Of a DNA stretch of 5,800 nucleotides, positions 1-5,791 are shown piece after piece (within the stretch, counting starts at the first letter, position 1; every line of letters starts with the position of its first letter). Where the stretch lies: assembly GCA_001799045.1 (NCBI GenBank), contig MGRY01000104.1, positions 1 through 5,800 of the forward strand. The letters run 5' to 3'. A program made the translations under genes and the position numbers. The stretch is from Deltaproteobacteria bacterium RIFCSPLOWO2_02_56_12. GTDB taxonomy: Bacteria > Desulfobacterota > Binatia > UBA9968. The notes beneath the pieces are model-generated. The model was not told where the DNA came from and did not search any database. It was given only the letters and a program-made list of their open reading frames with translations.

Positions 1-199
1 CCGTATAACCCTTGATCATCTCCTTACACGCCAAAAGAATCGCCGCATGTTGCTCCTCCTGCACCCCCATCTCCCACCAAAAATCCCTCAGCTCAGGATG
101 ATGCAAAAAAAGATGTGAAAAACGAAAATAGACCTTCCCTACCAAGCGCTCTATCTCCGCAAAACCCCCTAGAGGGTCAAATTGAGCCTCCATAACCAT
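1..199 (-). CDS. Ferritin/rubrerythrin-like di-iron protein, N-terminal part (cut by window edge)
   Basis: Not exported, by appearance; probably a four-helix-bundle protein binding a di-iron centre, as in rubrerythrins and related ferritin-like proteins that handle peroxide, oxygen or iron. Reading leftwards from the ATG at 199 gives 66 codons with no stop before the window ends. The peptide begins MVMEAQFDPLGGFAEIERLV. It has a first helix with acidic residues E15 and E17, then a second helix with an E-E-Q-H motif (E48-H51), the ExxH iron-ligand pattern of ferritin-like domains. Between them lies an aromatic-rich stretch (FWWEM, residues 40-44). An in-frame TAG lies ten codons upstream, so the start is ATG 199 or ATG 193. 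A modest AAGGT ribosome site lies 11 nt before the first ATG. The C-terminal half is outside the window, so the subfamily cannot be fixed. The gene is divergent from the UbiD operon. Confidence in the fold is moderate to good; confidence in the function is low. Confidence 0.68.
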   Translation of the reverse strand, partial: MVMEAQFDPLGGFAEIERLVGKVYFRFSHLFLHHPELRDFWWEMGVQEEQHAAILLACKEMIKGYT

Positions 200-227
200 T
201 GAATGAATGGACCTTTTTGGCTAATTT

Positions 228-256
228 CTTATATCCTCTCATTTCTTTGTTTTCAA
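228..256 (-). promoter_or_regulatory. Sigma-70-type promoter for the ferritin-like gene
   Basis: On the - strand, TTGAAA (positions 256-251) and TATAAG (233-228) are separated by exactly 17 nt. Each box matches the consensus at five of six positions. Transcription would begin near 221, giving a leader of about 22 nt before the ATG at 199. The promoter sits directly beside the inverted repeat at 260-282, so a protein bound there could affect both divergent units. Identified by consensus match only. Confidence 0.6.
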
Positions 257-259
257 GCC

Positions 260-282
260 GAACGAATGATTGCTTTCCGTTC
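260..282. promoter_or_regulatory. Inverted repeat GAACG-N13-CGTTC, candidate upstream activator site
   Basis: Perfect 5-bp arms (260-264 and 278-282) are separated by 13 bp. The centre is near 271, about 119 bp upstream of the start site predicted from the sigma-54 promoter. Sigma-54 activators commonly bind dyads at about -80 to -150. The repeat also lies just upstream of the -35 box of the divergent promoter. The arms are short and such repeats occur by chance, so assignment as an operator is inferred from position. Confidence 0.35.
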
Positions 283-299
283 CTGAAAATAAGAAAGTC

Positions 300-309
300 A
301 ATCTAGATT
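300..309. promoter_or_regulatory. 10-bp perfect palindrome AATCTAGATT in AT-rich upstream region
   Basis: A perfect palindrome sits in an AT-rich tract between the candidate activator site and the sigma-54 promoter, centred about 85 bp before the predicted start site. It could be a regulator half-site or part of a bendable IHF-type region, which sigma-54 promoters often need. No good IHF consensus match is visible. Chance occurrence in AT-rich DNA is quite possible. Confidence 0.2.
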
Positions 310-362
310 TTCTCAATTTTAGTTTTTTTCTCCTCCTAGGGCCGCCATGCAAGGGGCAAATG

Positions 363-379
363 CTGGCATAAAAATTGCG
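363..379 (+). promoter_or_regulatory. Sigma-54 (-24/-12) promoter of the UbiD operon
   Basis: The sequence CTGGCATAAAAATTGCG matches the sigma-54 consensus YTGGCACGRNNNTTGCW with three mismatches. It has the invariant GG (365-366) and GC (377-378) at the required 10-nt spacing. Counting from the GC puts the start site near 390 and gives a leader of about 75 nt before the UbiD ATG. Such promoters are silent without an ATP-driven enhancer-binding activator, so the operon is probably inducible. A weak sigma-70 alternative (TTGCGT, 17 nt, TAGTAT at 398-403) overlaps it but matches its consensus much less well. No activator gene is visible in the window. Confidence 0.7.
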
Positions 380-442
380 TTTCTCTCCGTTCTCATATAG
401 TATTTTTTATTTACCTTCTGCCTACGAACAATAAAGCGACAA

Positions 443-450
443 GGGGAGGA
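443..450 (+). promoter_or_regulatory. Ribosome binding site of the UbiD gene, long spacing
   Basis: GGGGAGGA is a strong Shine-Dalgarno match, but it lies 14 nt before the ATG at 465, longer than the usual 5-9 nt. There is no alternative start between it and the ATG, and an in-frame TAA at 432-434 excludes an upstream start. A weaker GGA at 456-458 is at normal distance. The start at 465 is well supported by the conserved N-terminus of the product. Confidence 0.55.
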
Positions 451-464
451 AGACTGGATTAAAC

Positions 465-2090
465 ATGACCTACTACAGAGACTTGAGAGAATTCTTGGGG
501 GAGTTGGAAAAAGCCGGCAAGCTTGCGCGCATCCGCCGTGCGATCAACAAGGACACCGAATTGCATCCTCTGGTGCGATGGCAGTTTCGCGGTCTGGAGG
601 AGCCGGAGCGTTTCGGCTTTCTCTTTGAAAAGCTAACGGGAATCCACGGGGAAAGTTATAATGGTTCTTTGGCCTCCACCGTCATCGCTCCTTGCCTGGA
701 GGTCTATGCGCTAGCGCTCAAGTGTGCGCCCAATCGTCAGGCTATCAATGACCGATGGGCCGCAGCCTTCCGTCATCCTATACCCCCGGTCAGTGTTCAA
801 AAGGCGCCGGTTAAGGAGGAGATCCACGTTGGGGAAGGGCTACTTGCCCACGGCGGGCTCGGGGAGTTTCCCATCCCGATGACCGGAAATGGGTGGGAGG
901 CCTTGCCGCGTCTTACCGGCTGCTGCTGGTTCAGCAAGGACCCGGAGACTGGAGAGGTCAATGTGGGGACCTACAATGGTGTCTATCTGGGTCCTGCCGA
1001 GAGCTGCGCTCGCGTTTCCCCACGGGGCCACATGAGAATCCATTGGCAAAAGTGCCAGGCAAAGGGGAAGCCTCTTCAGGTAGCCGCCGTGATCGGTCCG
1101 TCTCCCGCACTGGTAATGACCAGCATCACGGAGATCCCCTATGGGGTATCCGAGCTCGAGGTAGCGGGGGGACTCGCCGGCGAGCCAATCGAGATTATCC
1201 GGTGTGAGACGGTGGATCTGGAGGTGCCGGCAAATGCAGAGATCGTTCTCGAAGGTGAAATCCCTCCCGACTATATCCTCCCGGACCCGGCAAGCGGCGA
1301 GCACACCGGCTATACCTTCGTGGACCGCACCGCATTGCCCTTTCACATCCGCTGCATCACCCATCGAAAAAATCCCATATGGCACGATCTCGTGGATCAG
1401 TTTCCTCCCAGCGAGTCGAGCGTTATGGGAAACCTCAATCGCGAAGCCAACATGCTGAACTTTCTCCGCAATGCCTGTGGCATCCCTTATGTTAAGGATG
1501 TTGCCTTCCACCACTGCGGCGGTTCGCGCCGATTTTGTGTCATCAGGTTGCAACGCTTAGGTGCGACGAGCATCCCGAACCGAAACGTCTGGCATGCCCT
1601 GCAGGCATCGCTCGCGGTCTCCACCGAATGGCCCAAGATTACCATTGCGGTGGATGAGGATATCGACCCGTGGGATTTGGAGTCGGTTTTCTGGGCAGTT
1701 TCCTTCTCTTATCAGCCGCACCGGGATACTCATATTGTCCTCGGTCGGGGCGCGACTGCGGATCAATCCGGCGGCCCGCGCACCCTGCCCCTCGATGAGC
1801 AAGAATATCCCCGGAGCCGCACCGGGCCTCAGGGAAATTCTTCGATCCTCATCGATGCAACCCGCAAGTGGCCCTACACTCCCACCTCCCTGCCCAAGCG
1901 GGAATACATGGATCGGGCCAAAGAGATCTGGGAGGAGCTGGGCCTGCCGCGCTTAAGACCACGCGAGCCGTGGTATGGTATTTCGCTCGGTGAATGGCCG
2001 GAGGAATACCAACGCCATGCAGAAATGGGCGAACGGGGCGAATTCGATAAAATCGCCGCGGAGATTTTGCAGCAGAAAAAAAAGGTCTGA
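465..2090 (+). CDS. UbiD-family prenyl-FMN-dependent (de)carboxylase
   Basis: Cytoplasmic enzyme of 541 residues. UbiD-family members use prenylated FMN (made by UbiX, not in this window) and a divalent metal to reversibly (de)carboxylate aromatic or alpha,beta-unsaturated acids. Family marks are the N-terminal DLREFLGELEKAGKL, IGPSPALVMTS near 210-220, GVSELEVAG at 227-235, VPANAEIVLEGE at 254-265, the SGEHTGY loop at 277-283 and DEDIDPWD at 397-404. By remembered alignment to fungal Fdc1, the metal/prFMN ligands are N166, H189 and E230. The catalytic Glu-Arg-Glu triad maps to D274, N171 and E279. The Arg-to-Asn and Glu-to-Asp changes are unusual and suggest a divergent substrate class. It is the first gene of the operon behind a sigma-54 promoter, and its stop is 2 nt before the next ATG. 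The pairing with a molybdo-enzyme suggests anaerobic aromatic-acid metabolism. The substrate and the direction of reaction are unknown; biosynthetic UbiD of ubiquinone is unlikely given the neighbours and the residue changes. Confidence 0.93.
   Translation: MTYYRDLREFLGELEKAGKLARIRRAINKDTELHPLVRWQFRGLEEPERFGFLFEKLTGIHGESYNGSLASTVIAPCLEVYALALKCAPNRQAINDRWAAAFRHPIPPVSVQKAPVKEEIHVGEGLLAHGGLGEFPIPMTGNGWEALPRLTGCCWFSKDPETGEVNVGTYNGVYLGPAESCARVSPRGHMRIHWQKCQAKGKPLQVAAVIGPSPALVMTSITEIPYGVSELEVAGGLAGEPIEIIRCETVDLEVPANAEIVLEGEIPPDYILPDPASGEHTGYTFVDRTALPFHIRCITHRKNPIWHDLVDQFPPSESSVMGNLNREANMLNFLRNACGIPYVKDVAFHHCGGSRRFCVIRLQRLGATSIPNRNVWHALQASLAVSTEWPKITIAVDEDIDPWDLESVFWAVSFSYQPHRDTHIVLGRGATADQSGGPRTLPLDEQEYPRSRTGPQGNSSILIDATRKWPYTPTSLPKREYMDRAKEIWEELGLPRLRPREPWYGISLGEWPEEYQRHAEMGERGEFDKIAAEILQQKKKV
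2078..2084 (+). other. Slippery heptamer A-AAA-AAG at the UbiD/binding-protein junction
   Basis: The last UbiD codons are AAA AAA AAG GTC TGA, containing an A8 run (2076-2083). The heptamer is in the correct phase (codons AAA and AAG) for tandem -1 slippage, as in E. coli dnaX. After a -1 slip the ribosome would read GGT CTG AAG ATG and enter the next gene in frame with no stop, giving a fusion of about 877 residues. A GGAG at 2060-2063, 14 nt upstream, could act as a stimulatory Shine-Dalgarno-like element. No convincing downstream stem at 5-9 nt is visible. The AAGG in this run (2082-2085) is also the likely ribosome site of the next gene, an ordinary explanation for part of the pattern. 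Confidence 0.35.
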
Positions 2091-2092
2091 AG

Positions 2093-3097
2093 ATGAAAAG
2101 AAAAAAATCAACCGTAGCAGAACTGGCTCAGCTGACCGGGAAGAAGCGCAGAGAAAATCTCATCCGAGGGGCCAGGGAAGAAGGAAAAATAATATTTTAT
2201 ACCTCTACGGCCCCGGAGGATATCCAGTCCCTGCTGCTCGCCTTCGGCATGCATTACCCGTTCATTCAGACGGAAATGGTCCGGGATAAGGGTACCGTGC
2301 TGCGGGAGCGCATCATACAGGAGTATCGAGATGGCGGGTCACCCGCGGATGTCATTGAACTCAGCGATATCAATCTGGGGAAGTTAAAGCAGCGGGGATT
2401 AATCCGCTCCTATCTATCGCCCGAGGCCAAACCTTATCCTGATAGGCTGCGCGAAAGCGAAAGCTGCTGGGTGGCTGAACAGAGAAACTTTCTGGTCCTT
2501 GCCTGGAATACCCGCCTGCTCGAGGAAGCCCTCATCCCTGATAGCTATGACGGTCTCCTTAATCCGAGGCTTCAAGGCAAGATCGTTGTCGAAGCGCACG
2601 ATGCCTCCTGGATGGCGGCCCTGACGGCTCACTGGGGAGAGAAAAGGGGGATCGACTTTTTCCGCTCCCTCGGTCCCCAACTGGGGGGCGTGCGTACCGG
2701 CCACCAGATTATCGCCGAGCAGATTGCCGCCGGCAGCGTCGTCCTATCTCCTACCATTCACAGCAACAATTCTGAGTGGTTGAAGCGACGGGGCCTGCCG
2801 ATCGATTGGCGTCCCTTGAGCCCCGTGGTGACTGAGCTCGTCGGGGCCGCGCTCCCGGTGGATCCTCCTCATCCGCACGCCGCCCTGCTCCTGATCGATT
2901 TTATTCTATCAATCGAAGGGCAGAAGATCCTTCGGCTGTGGAAGCGGGTCCCGTGCCACCCGGGCGTAGAGGCTGATCCCCCCTATATGAATAGTGGTTT
3001 CGACTCCATCCTCGTAGATGCCAAGTCGTTTTTGGCAAGGGAGAGTGACCTGGAAAAGCTCTGGCATGAGCTGATCCTCGCCCACTCCGGACAATAA
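2093..3097 (+). CDS. Periplasmic-binding-protein-fold protein (Fe(III)/polyamine SBP-like) lacking a signal peptide
   Basis: A 334-residue protein resembling type 2 solute-binding proteins of ABC importers (FbpA/PotD-like). Visible family marks are REENLIRGAREEGK-type entry text at 20-32, the first strand IIFYTSTAPED (33-43), ADVIELSD (85-92), the hinge-like VLAWNTRLL (135-143), SYDGLLNPRLQGKIVV (151-166) and the C-terminal HPHAALLLIDFILSIEGQKI (260-279). Such proteins are normally exported with an N-terminal signal or lipobox. Here the N-terminus is MKRKKSTVAELAQLTGKKRR with no hydrophobic segment. In frame there are only 14 codons back to a TAA at 2048-2050, and none of them encodes a signal peptide. 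It is therefore probably cytoplasmic. AAGG at 2082-2085 with a 7-nt gap is a good ribosome site. The gene lies 2 nt after UbiD and is presumably translationally coupled. No permease or ATPase gene is adjacent. Possible roles, all inferred, are a ligand or metal carrier, a sensor, or an enzyme built on this fold. Confidence 0.82.
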   Translation: MKRKKSTVAELAQLTGKKRRENLIRGAREEGKIIFYTSTAPEDIQSLLLAFGMHYPFIQTEMVRDKGTVLRERIIQEYRDGGSPADVIELSDINLGKLKQRGLIRSYLSPEAKPYPDRLRESESCWVAEQRNFLVLAWNTRLLEEALIPDSYDGLLNPRLQGKIVVEAHDASWMAALTAHWGEKRGIDFFRSLGPQLGGVRTGHQIIAEQIAAGSVVLSPTIHSNNSEWLKRRGLPIDWRPLSPVVTELVGAALPVDPPHPHAALLLIDFILSIEGQKILRLWKRVPCHPGVEADPPYMNSGFDSILVDAKSFLARESDLEKLWHELILAHSGQ

Positions 3098-3114
3098 GTG
3101 AGAGACTACAGCTC

Positions 3115-3119
3115 GGGAG
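3115..3119 (+). promoter_or_regulatory. Ribosome binding site of the molybdo-enzyme gene, unusually close to the start
   Basis: GGGAG ends only 3 nt before the ATG at 3123, closer than usual. The second in-frame ATG at 3135 is 15 nt away. An in-frame TGA at 3099-3101 rules out an upstream start. The true start is therefore 3123 or 3135. The difference of four residues does not affect any domain. Confidence 0.4.
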
Positions 3120-3122
3120 CCA

Positions 3123-5693
3123 ATGAGTAGCACAATGGACGCGTTGTCAACTTCCACCCGATCCGTTCCGAGCGGGGAGGATATCCGGATTCCCAGCGTC
3201 TGCAAGATGTGCGGCAACGGGTGCGGAATATTGATTCACCGCGTCAACGGCGTGGTGGTCAAGATAGACGGAAACCCGGACAACCCGCACAATTTCGGCA
3301 AGCTCTGCGCCAAGGGGCTCTCCGGGATCATGGCGCTCTATGACCCCAACCGCCTGCGTAGCTGCTTGCACCGTACCAACCCACGCAAAGGTCCCGGTCA
3401 GGATCCGGGTTGGAAAGAAGTAAGCTGGGAAGAGGCGCTAGAAGAGGTCGCGACCCGCATGCGTAAGATCAAGGCCGACGATCCTCGAAAGCTAATGTTT
3501 GTCAACGGCATCACAGAGATCGAGATGTCTCGACAGGTCGGGGCGGCTTTTGGCGAGTCCTTTCGCACCCCCAACTATACCACTGGTGTTTCCTTCGGAA
3601 CCCATACGCGGGTTTCTTTTTTGAACACCGGTTCGATGCACAGCGAACCTGACTTCGACTACTGTCGCCTGCTCATTTTGTTCGGGTCGCAAAAAGGATC
3701 TATCAGCGGGCATGACACTATGAAGAGCGCCATGGGCATGGCCGACGCCCGGGAGCGCGGCATGAAAGTGGTGGTCTTCGACCCCCTGTGCACCCCGACC
3801 GCCTCCAAGGCGGACGAATGGATCCCGCTCATACCCGGTACCGACGGCGCGGTGGCGCTGTCTCTTTTACACGTGCTGCTTAACGAACTCGGCATCATGG
3901 ACCGGATATTTCTCAAGCAGCAGACCAATGGTCCGTACCTGGTTGGGCCATCCGGGCACTACCTGCGCCATGCGAAATCGGGCAAACCGCTGGTGTGGGA
4001 CGTAACGGATCGAATGGCCAAGGCCTATGACGATCCTGGCCTGGCGGAACCGGCATTAACCGGCGAGTTTGAGATCGACGGCCAGACCTGGCGTCCGGCC
4101 TTAGACCTGCTCCGGCTGCACGTCGGCAAATTTCCACCGGAGCGCGTGGAAACAATTTCCACAGTGCCGGCTGACACGCTGCGTCGACTGGCCCGGGAAT
4201 TTGGCGAGAGCGCACAAATCGGCGCCACCATGTCGGTCGACGGCGTCCCGATGCCGCTGCGTCCGGTATGTTCCTTCGCCGACAGCCGCGGCTCCACCTG
4301 CCATACCCAGGGAGTCTGGACCGGCACTGCCATTCAACTGCTCAACGTTATGGTGGGATCTGTGGATGTCCCTGGAGGATCCATCAGCACCAGCATCGTC
4401 GGACCCGGGGAAAAACTGCGGGTCACGGAAAGTCCGGACGGCATGATCCTGTTCGGCGGCGGGCGGCCGGGGGGAGAGGCGCAGTACCCGGGCCAGCGGC
4501 CCCGTGCCCCGGAGACGGTGGAGCTTCACGAGCTTTTCCCCGTTGGCAAGCAGCCGCGCCCGATGCTTGGCCTGGCCCTGCTCGACTATCCTGAGTTGAT
4601 CCCCTACCAACTGGAGATGTTAATTATTCTGGGAAGCAACGTTGTGATGAGCGGCGCTGATCCCAGGCGCATGGTCGAAGCCCTTCAAAGAGTTCCATTT
4701 ATCGTCGCTCTCGGTGACAGATTGGATGAGACGCTCGAGTGCGCCGACTTGATATTTCCTACCGCCCAAGGCCTGGAACGCCTCGACTTCCCGGTGAACC
4801 GCCTGGAGGGTTGGGTCACCGGCCGTCACTGGTATTTCACCGCGCGGCTGCCTGCTGTCGAGCCACCGCCGGGCGTTCGGCACACCGTAGACATCTTCAT
4901 GGAATGGGCCGACCGGATCGGCTTGCTGCCGGAGATAAACCAGCGACTCAATGCGCAGCTGGGGTTCTCCGAGAGCCAGAGGCTGGAGGCCGACCGTCGT
5001 TACTCAAACACGGAGATTGTCGAACGTCGCATGCGGTCGATGTTCGGCGCAGACCACGACATCAGCTGGTTCCAAAAGAACGGACTGGTGGCCTGGGAGC
5101 GGAGCCTGGCGGAGCGCTATCCGCGAGCGGTGCTTAAGCTGCCGCGTGTCCCAGTCTACTTTCCCGACATATTGGAGCGCGGTCAAGAGCTCAAGGAGGT
5201 ACTGGACCGGCTGGGCCTGAACTGGGACCTGTCAAGCTACCAGCCGGTACCTGTCTGGTATGGATGTTGGAGCCACCAGACGCGCCGCCCTGAACAGCTC
5301 TTCGCCGTCAACTACAAGCTGCCGTTTCAGACCTCAACGACCACGCAATACAACCCATGGCTTGCCGAGCTTTCGGAGCGTCATCCGCTGGCCCTGTATG
5401 CTGCGCTGAACAGCCAGACGGCCCGCCGCCTGGGCATCGTCGATGAAGAGGAAGTCGAAATCGTCGGCGTCAATGGGTATACTGCGCGTGGTGTGGTGCG
5501 CGTCTCGGAATGCGTTCATCCCGACGTAGTCGCCATCGCCTCCTGCTTTGGCCACTGGTCGCGAGGGCAAACCGTCACAGCACGTCAAGGCTTAAACTTT
5601 AACTCGTTCATTCCCTTGAACATTCGCGGAATGGAGATGCTATCCGGCGACTACGACCATTGCGCCCTGGTTACCGTTCGAAAACTAGTGTAG
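3123..5693 (+). CDS. Molybdopterin (bis-MGD) oxidoreductase, DMSO reductase superfamily, [4Fe-4S]-containing
   Basis: An 856-residue catalytic subunit. The N-terminal iron-sulfur domain has C27-x2-C30-x3-C34-x27-C62 followed by AKG, the classic [4Fe-4S] signature with the conserved Lys two residues after the last Cys. The molybdopterin-binding core runs from about 78 to 600 and includes LLILFGSQKGS (183-193), VVVFDPLCTPTASKADEWIPLIPGTDGAVALSL (216-248), LLNVMVGSVDVPGGS (406-420) and IILGSNVVMSGADP (501-514). The C-terminal dinucleotide-binding domain (about 735-850) includes ALNSQTARRLGIVDEEEVEIV. There is no twin-arginine signal, so the protein should be cytoplasmic. In the stretch that usually carries the Mo/W ligand (about 150-176) I see no Cys or Sec, only Ser, Thr, His and Asp candidates. 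Relatives include formate dehydrogenases, acetylene hydratase, catechol dehydroxylases and transhydroxylases; none can be assigned. No electron-transfer partner is encoded in the window. Linkage to UbiD suggests a redox or hydroxylation step on the same aromatic substrate. Confidence 0.93.
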   Translation: MSSTMDALSTSTRSVPSGEDIRIPSVCKMCGNGCGILIHRVNGVVVKIDGNPDNPHNFGKLCAKGLSGIMALYDPNRLRSCLHRTNPRKGPGQDPGWKEVSWEEALEEVATRMRKIKADDPRKLMFVNGITEIEMSRQVGAAFGESFRTPNYTTGVSFGTHTRVSFLNTGSMHSEPDFDYCRLLILFGSQKGSISGHDTMKSAMGMADARERGMKVVVFDPLCTPTASKADEWIPLIPGTDGAVALSLLHVLLNELGIMDRIFLKQQTNGPYLVGPSGHYLRHAKSGKPLVWDVTDRMAKAYDDPGLAEPALTGEFEIDGQTWRPALDLLRLHVGKFPPERVETISTVPADTLRRLAREFGESAQIGATMSVDGVPMPLRPVCSFADSRGSTCHTQGVWTGTAIQLLNVMVGSVDVPGGSISTSIVGPGEKLRVTESPDGMILFGGGRPGGEAQYPGQRPRAPETVELHELFPVGKQPRPMLGLALLDYPELIPYQLEMLIILGSNVVMSGADPRRMVEALQRVPFIVALGDRLDETLECADLIFPTAQGLERLDFPVNRLEGWVTGRHWYFTARLPAVEPPPGVRHTVDIFMEWADRIGLLPEINQRLNAQLGFSESQRLEADRRYSNTEIVERRMRSMFGADHDISWFQKNGLVAWERSLAERYPRAVLKLPRVPVYFPDILERGQELKEVLDRLGLNWDLSSYQPVPVWYGCWSHQTRRPEQLFAVNYKLPFQTSTTTQYNPWLAELSERHPLALYAALNSQTARRLGIVDEEEVEIVGVNGYTARGVVRVSECVHPDVVAIASCFGHWSRGQTVTARQGLNFNSFIPLNIRGMEMLSGDYDHCALVTVRKLV

Positions 5694-5719
5694 TGAGTCA
5701 TAAGTCTCTTTACTTTGAT

Positions 5720-5791
5720 TGTCATTCTGAGCGAAGCGAAGAATCTCGCCTTTTCAAATACATGAGACCCTTCACTTCGTTCAGGGTGACA
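5720..5791. repeat. Long imperfect inverted repeat, MITE/REP-like dispersed element
   Basis: The left arm (5720-5747, starting TGTCATTCTGAGCGAAGCGA) and right arm (5764-5791, ending CGTTCAGGGTGACA) are 28 nt each and fold around a 16-nt loop. Pairing on the + strand transcript gives 22 Watson-Crick pairs, 3 G-U pairs and 3 mismatches. The arms are variants of each other rather than exact copies, as expected for an old or paired dispersed repeat. Sequences of this TGTCATTCTGAGCGAAGCG type recur in many environmental bacterial genomes (recalled, not checked here). It starts 27 nt after the molybdo-enzyme stop and could stabilise or end the operon mRNA. A 3' T run is absent, so it is not a standard intrinsic terminator. 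The 26 bases between the stop and the repeat show nothing recognisable. Confidence 0.8.

Noticed and set aside
347..400. 17-codon leader-like frame (MQGANAGIKIAFLSVLI) upstream of UbiD
   Set aside because: It starts before and runs through the sigma-54 promoter, so it would not be on the main transcript, and it has no good ribosome site.
813..820. Perfect Shine-Dalgarno-like AAGGAGGA inside the UbiD gene
   Set aside because: It encodes conserved-frame VKEE residues and is followed only by a TTG in another frame with no substantial reading frame. It may cause pausing but does not start a gene.
840..1553. 237-codon open frame on the - strand inside the UbiD gene
   Set aside because: It lies wholly antisense to a clearly conserved UbiD coding region, its product resembles no family I know, and long antisense frames are common in GC-rich genes.
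2123..2139. Small stem downstream of the slippery site (CTGG with CCGG)
   Set aside because: Only four pairs, one of them G-U, and it lies about 38 nt from the heptamer, too far and too weak to act as a frameshift stimulator.
4101..4610. 169-codon open frame on the - strand inside the molybdo-enzyme gene
   Set aside because: It is antisense to conserved molybdopterin-domain sequence and has a low-complexity Arg/Ala/Pro-rich product typical of a shadow frame.
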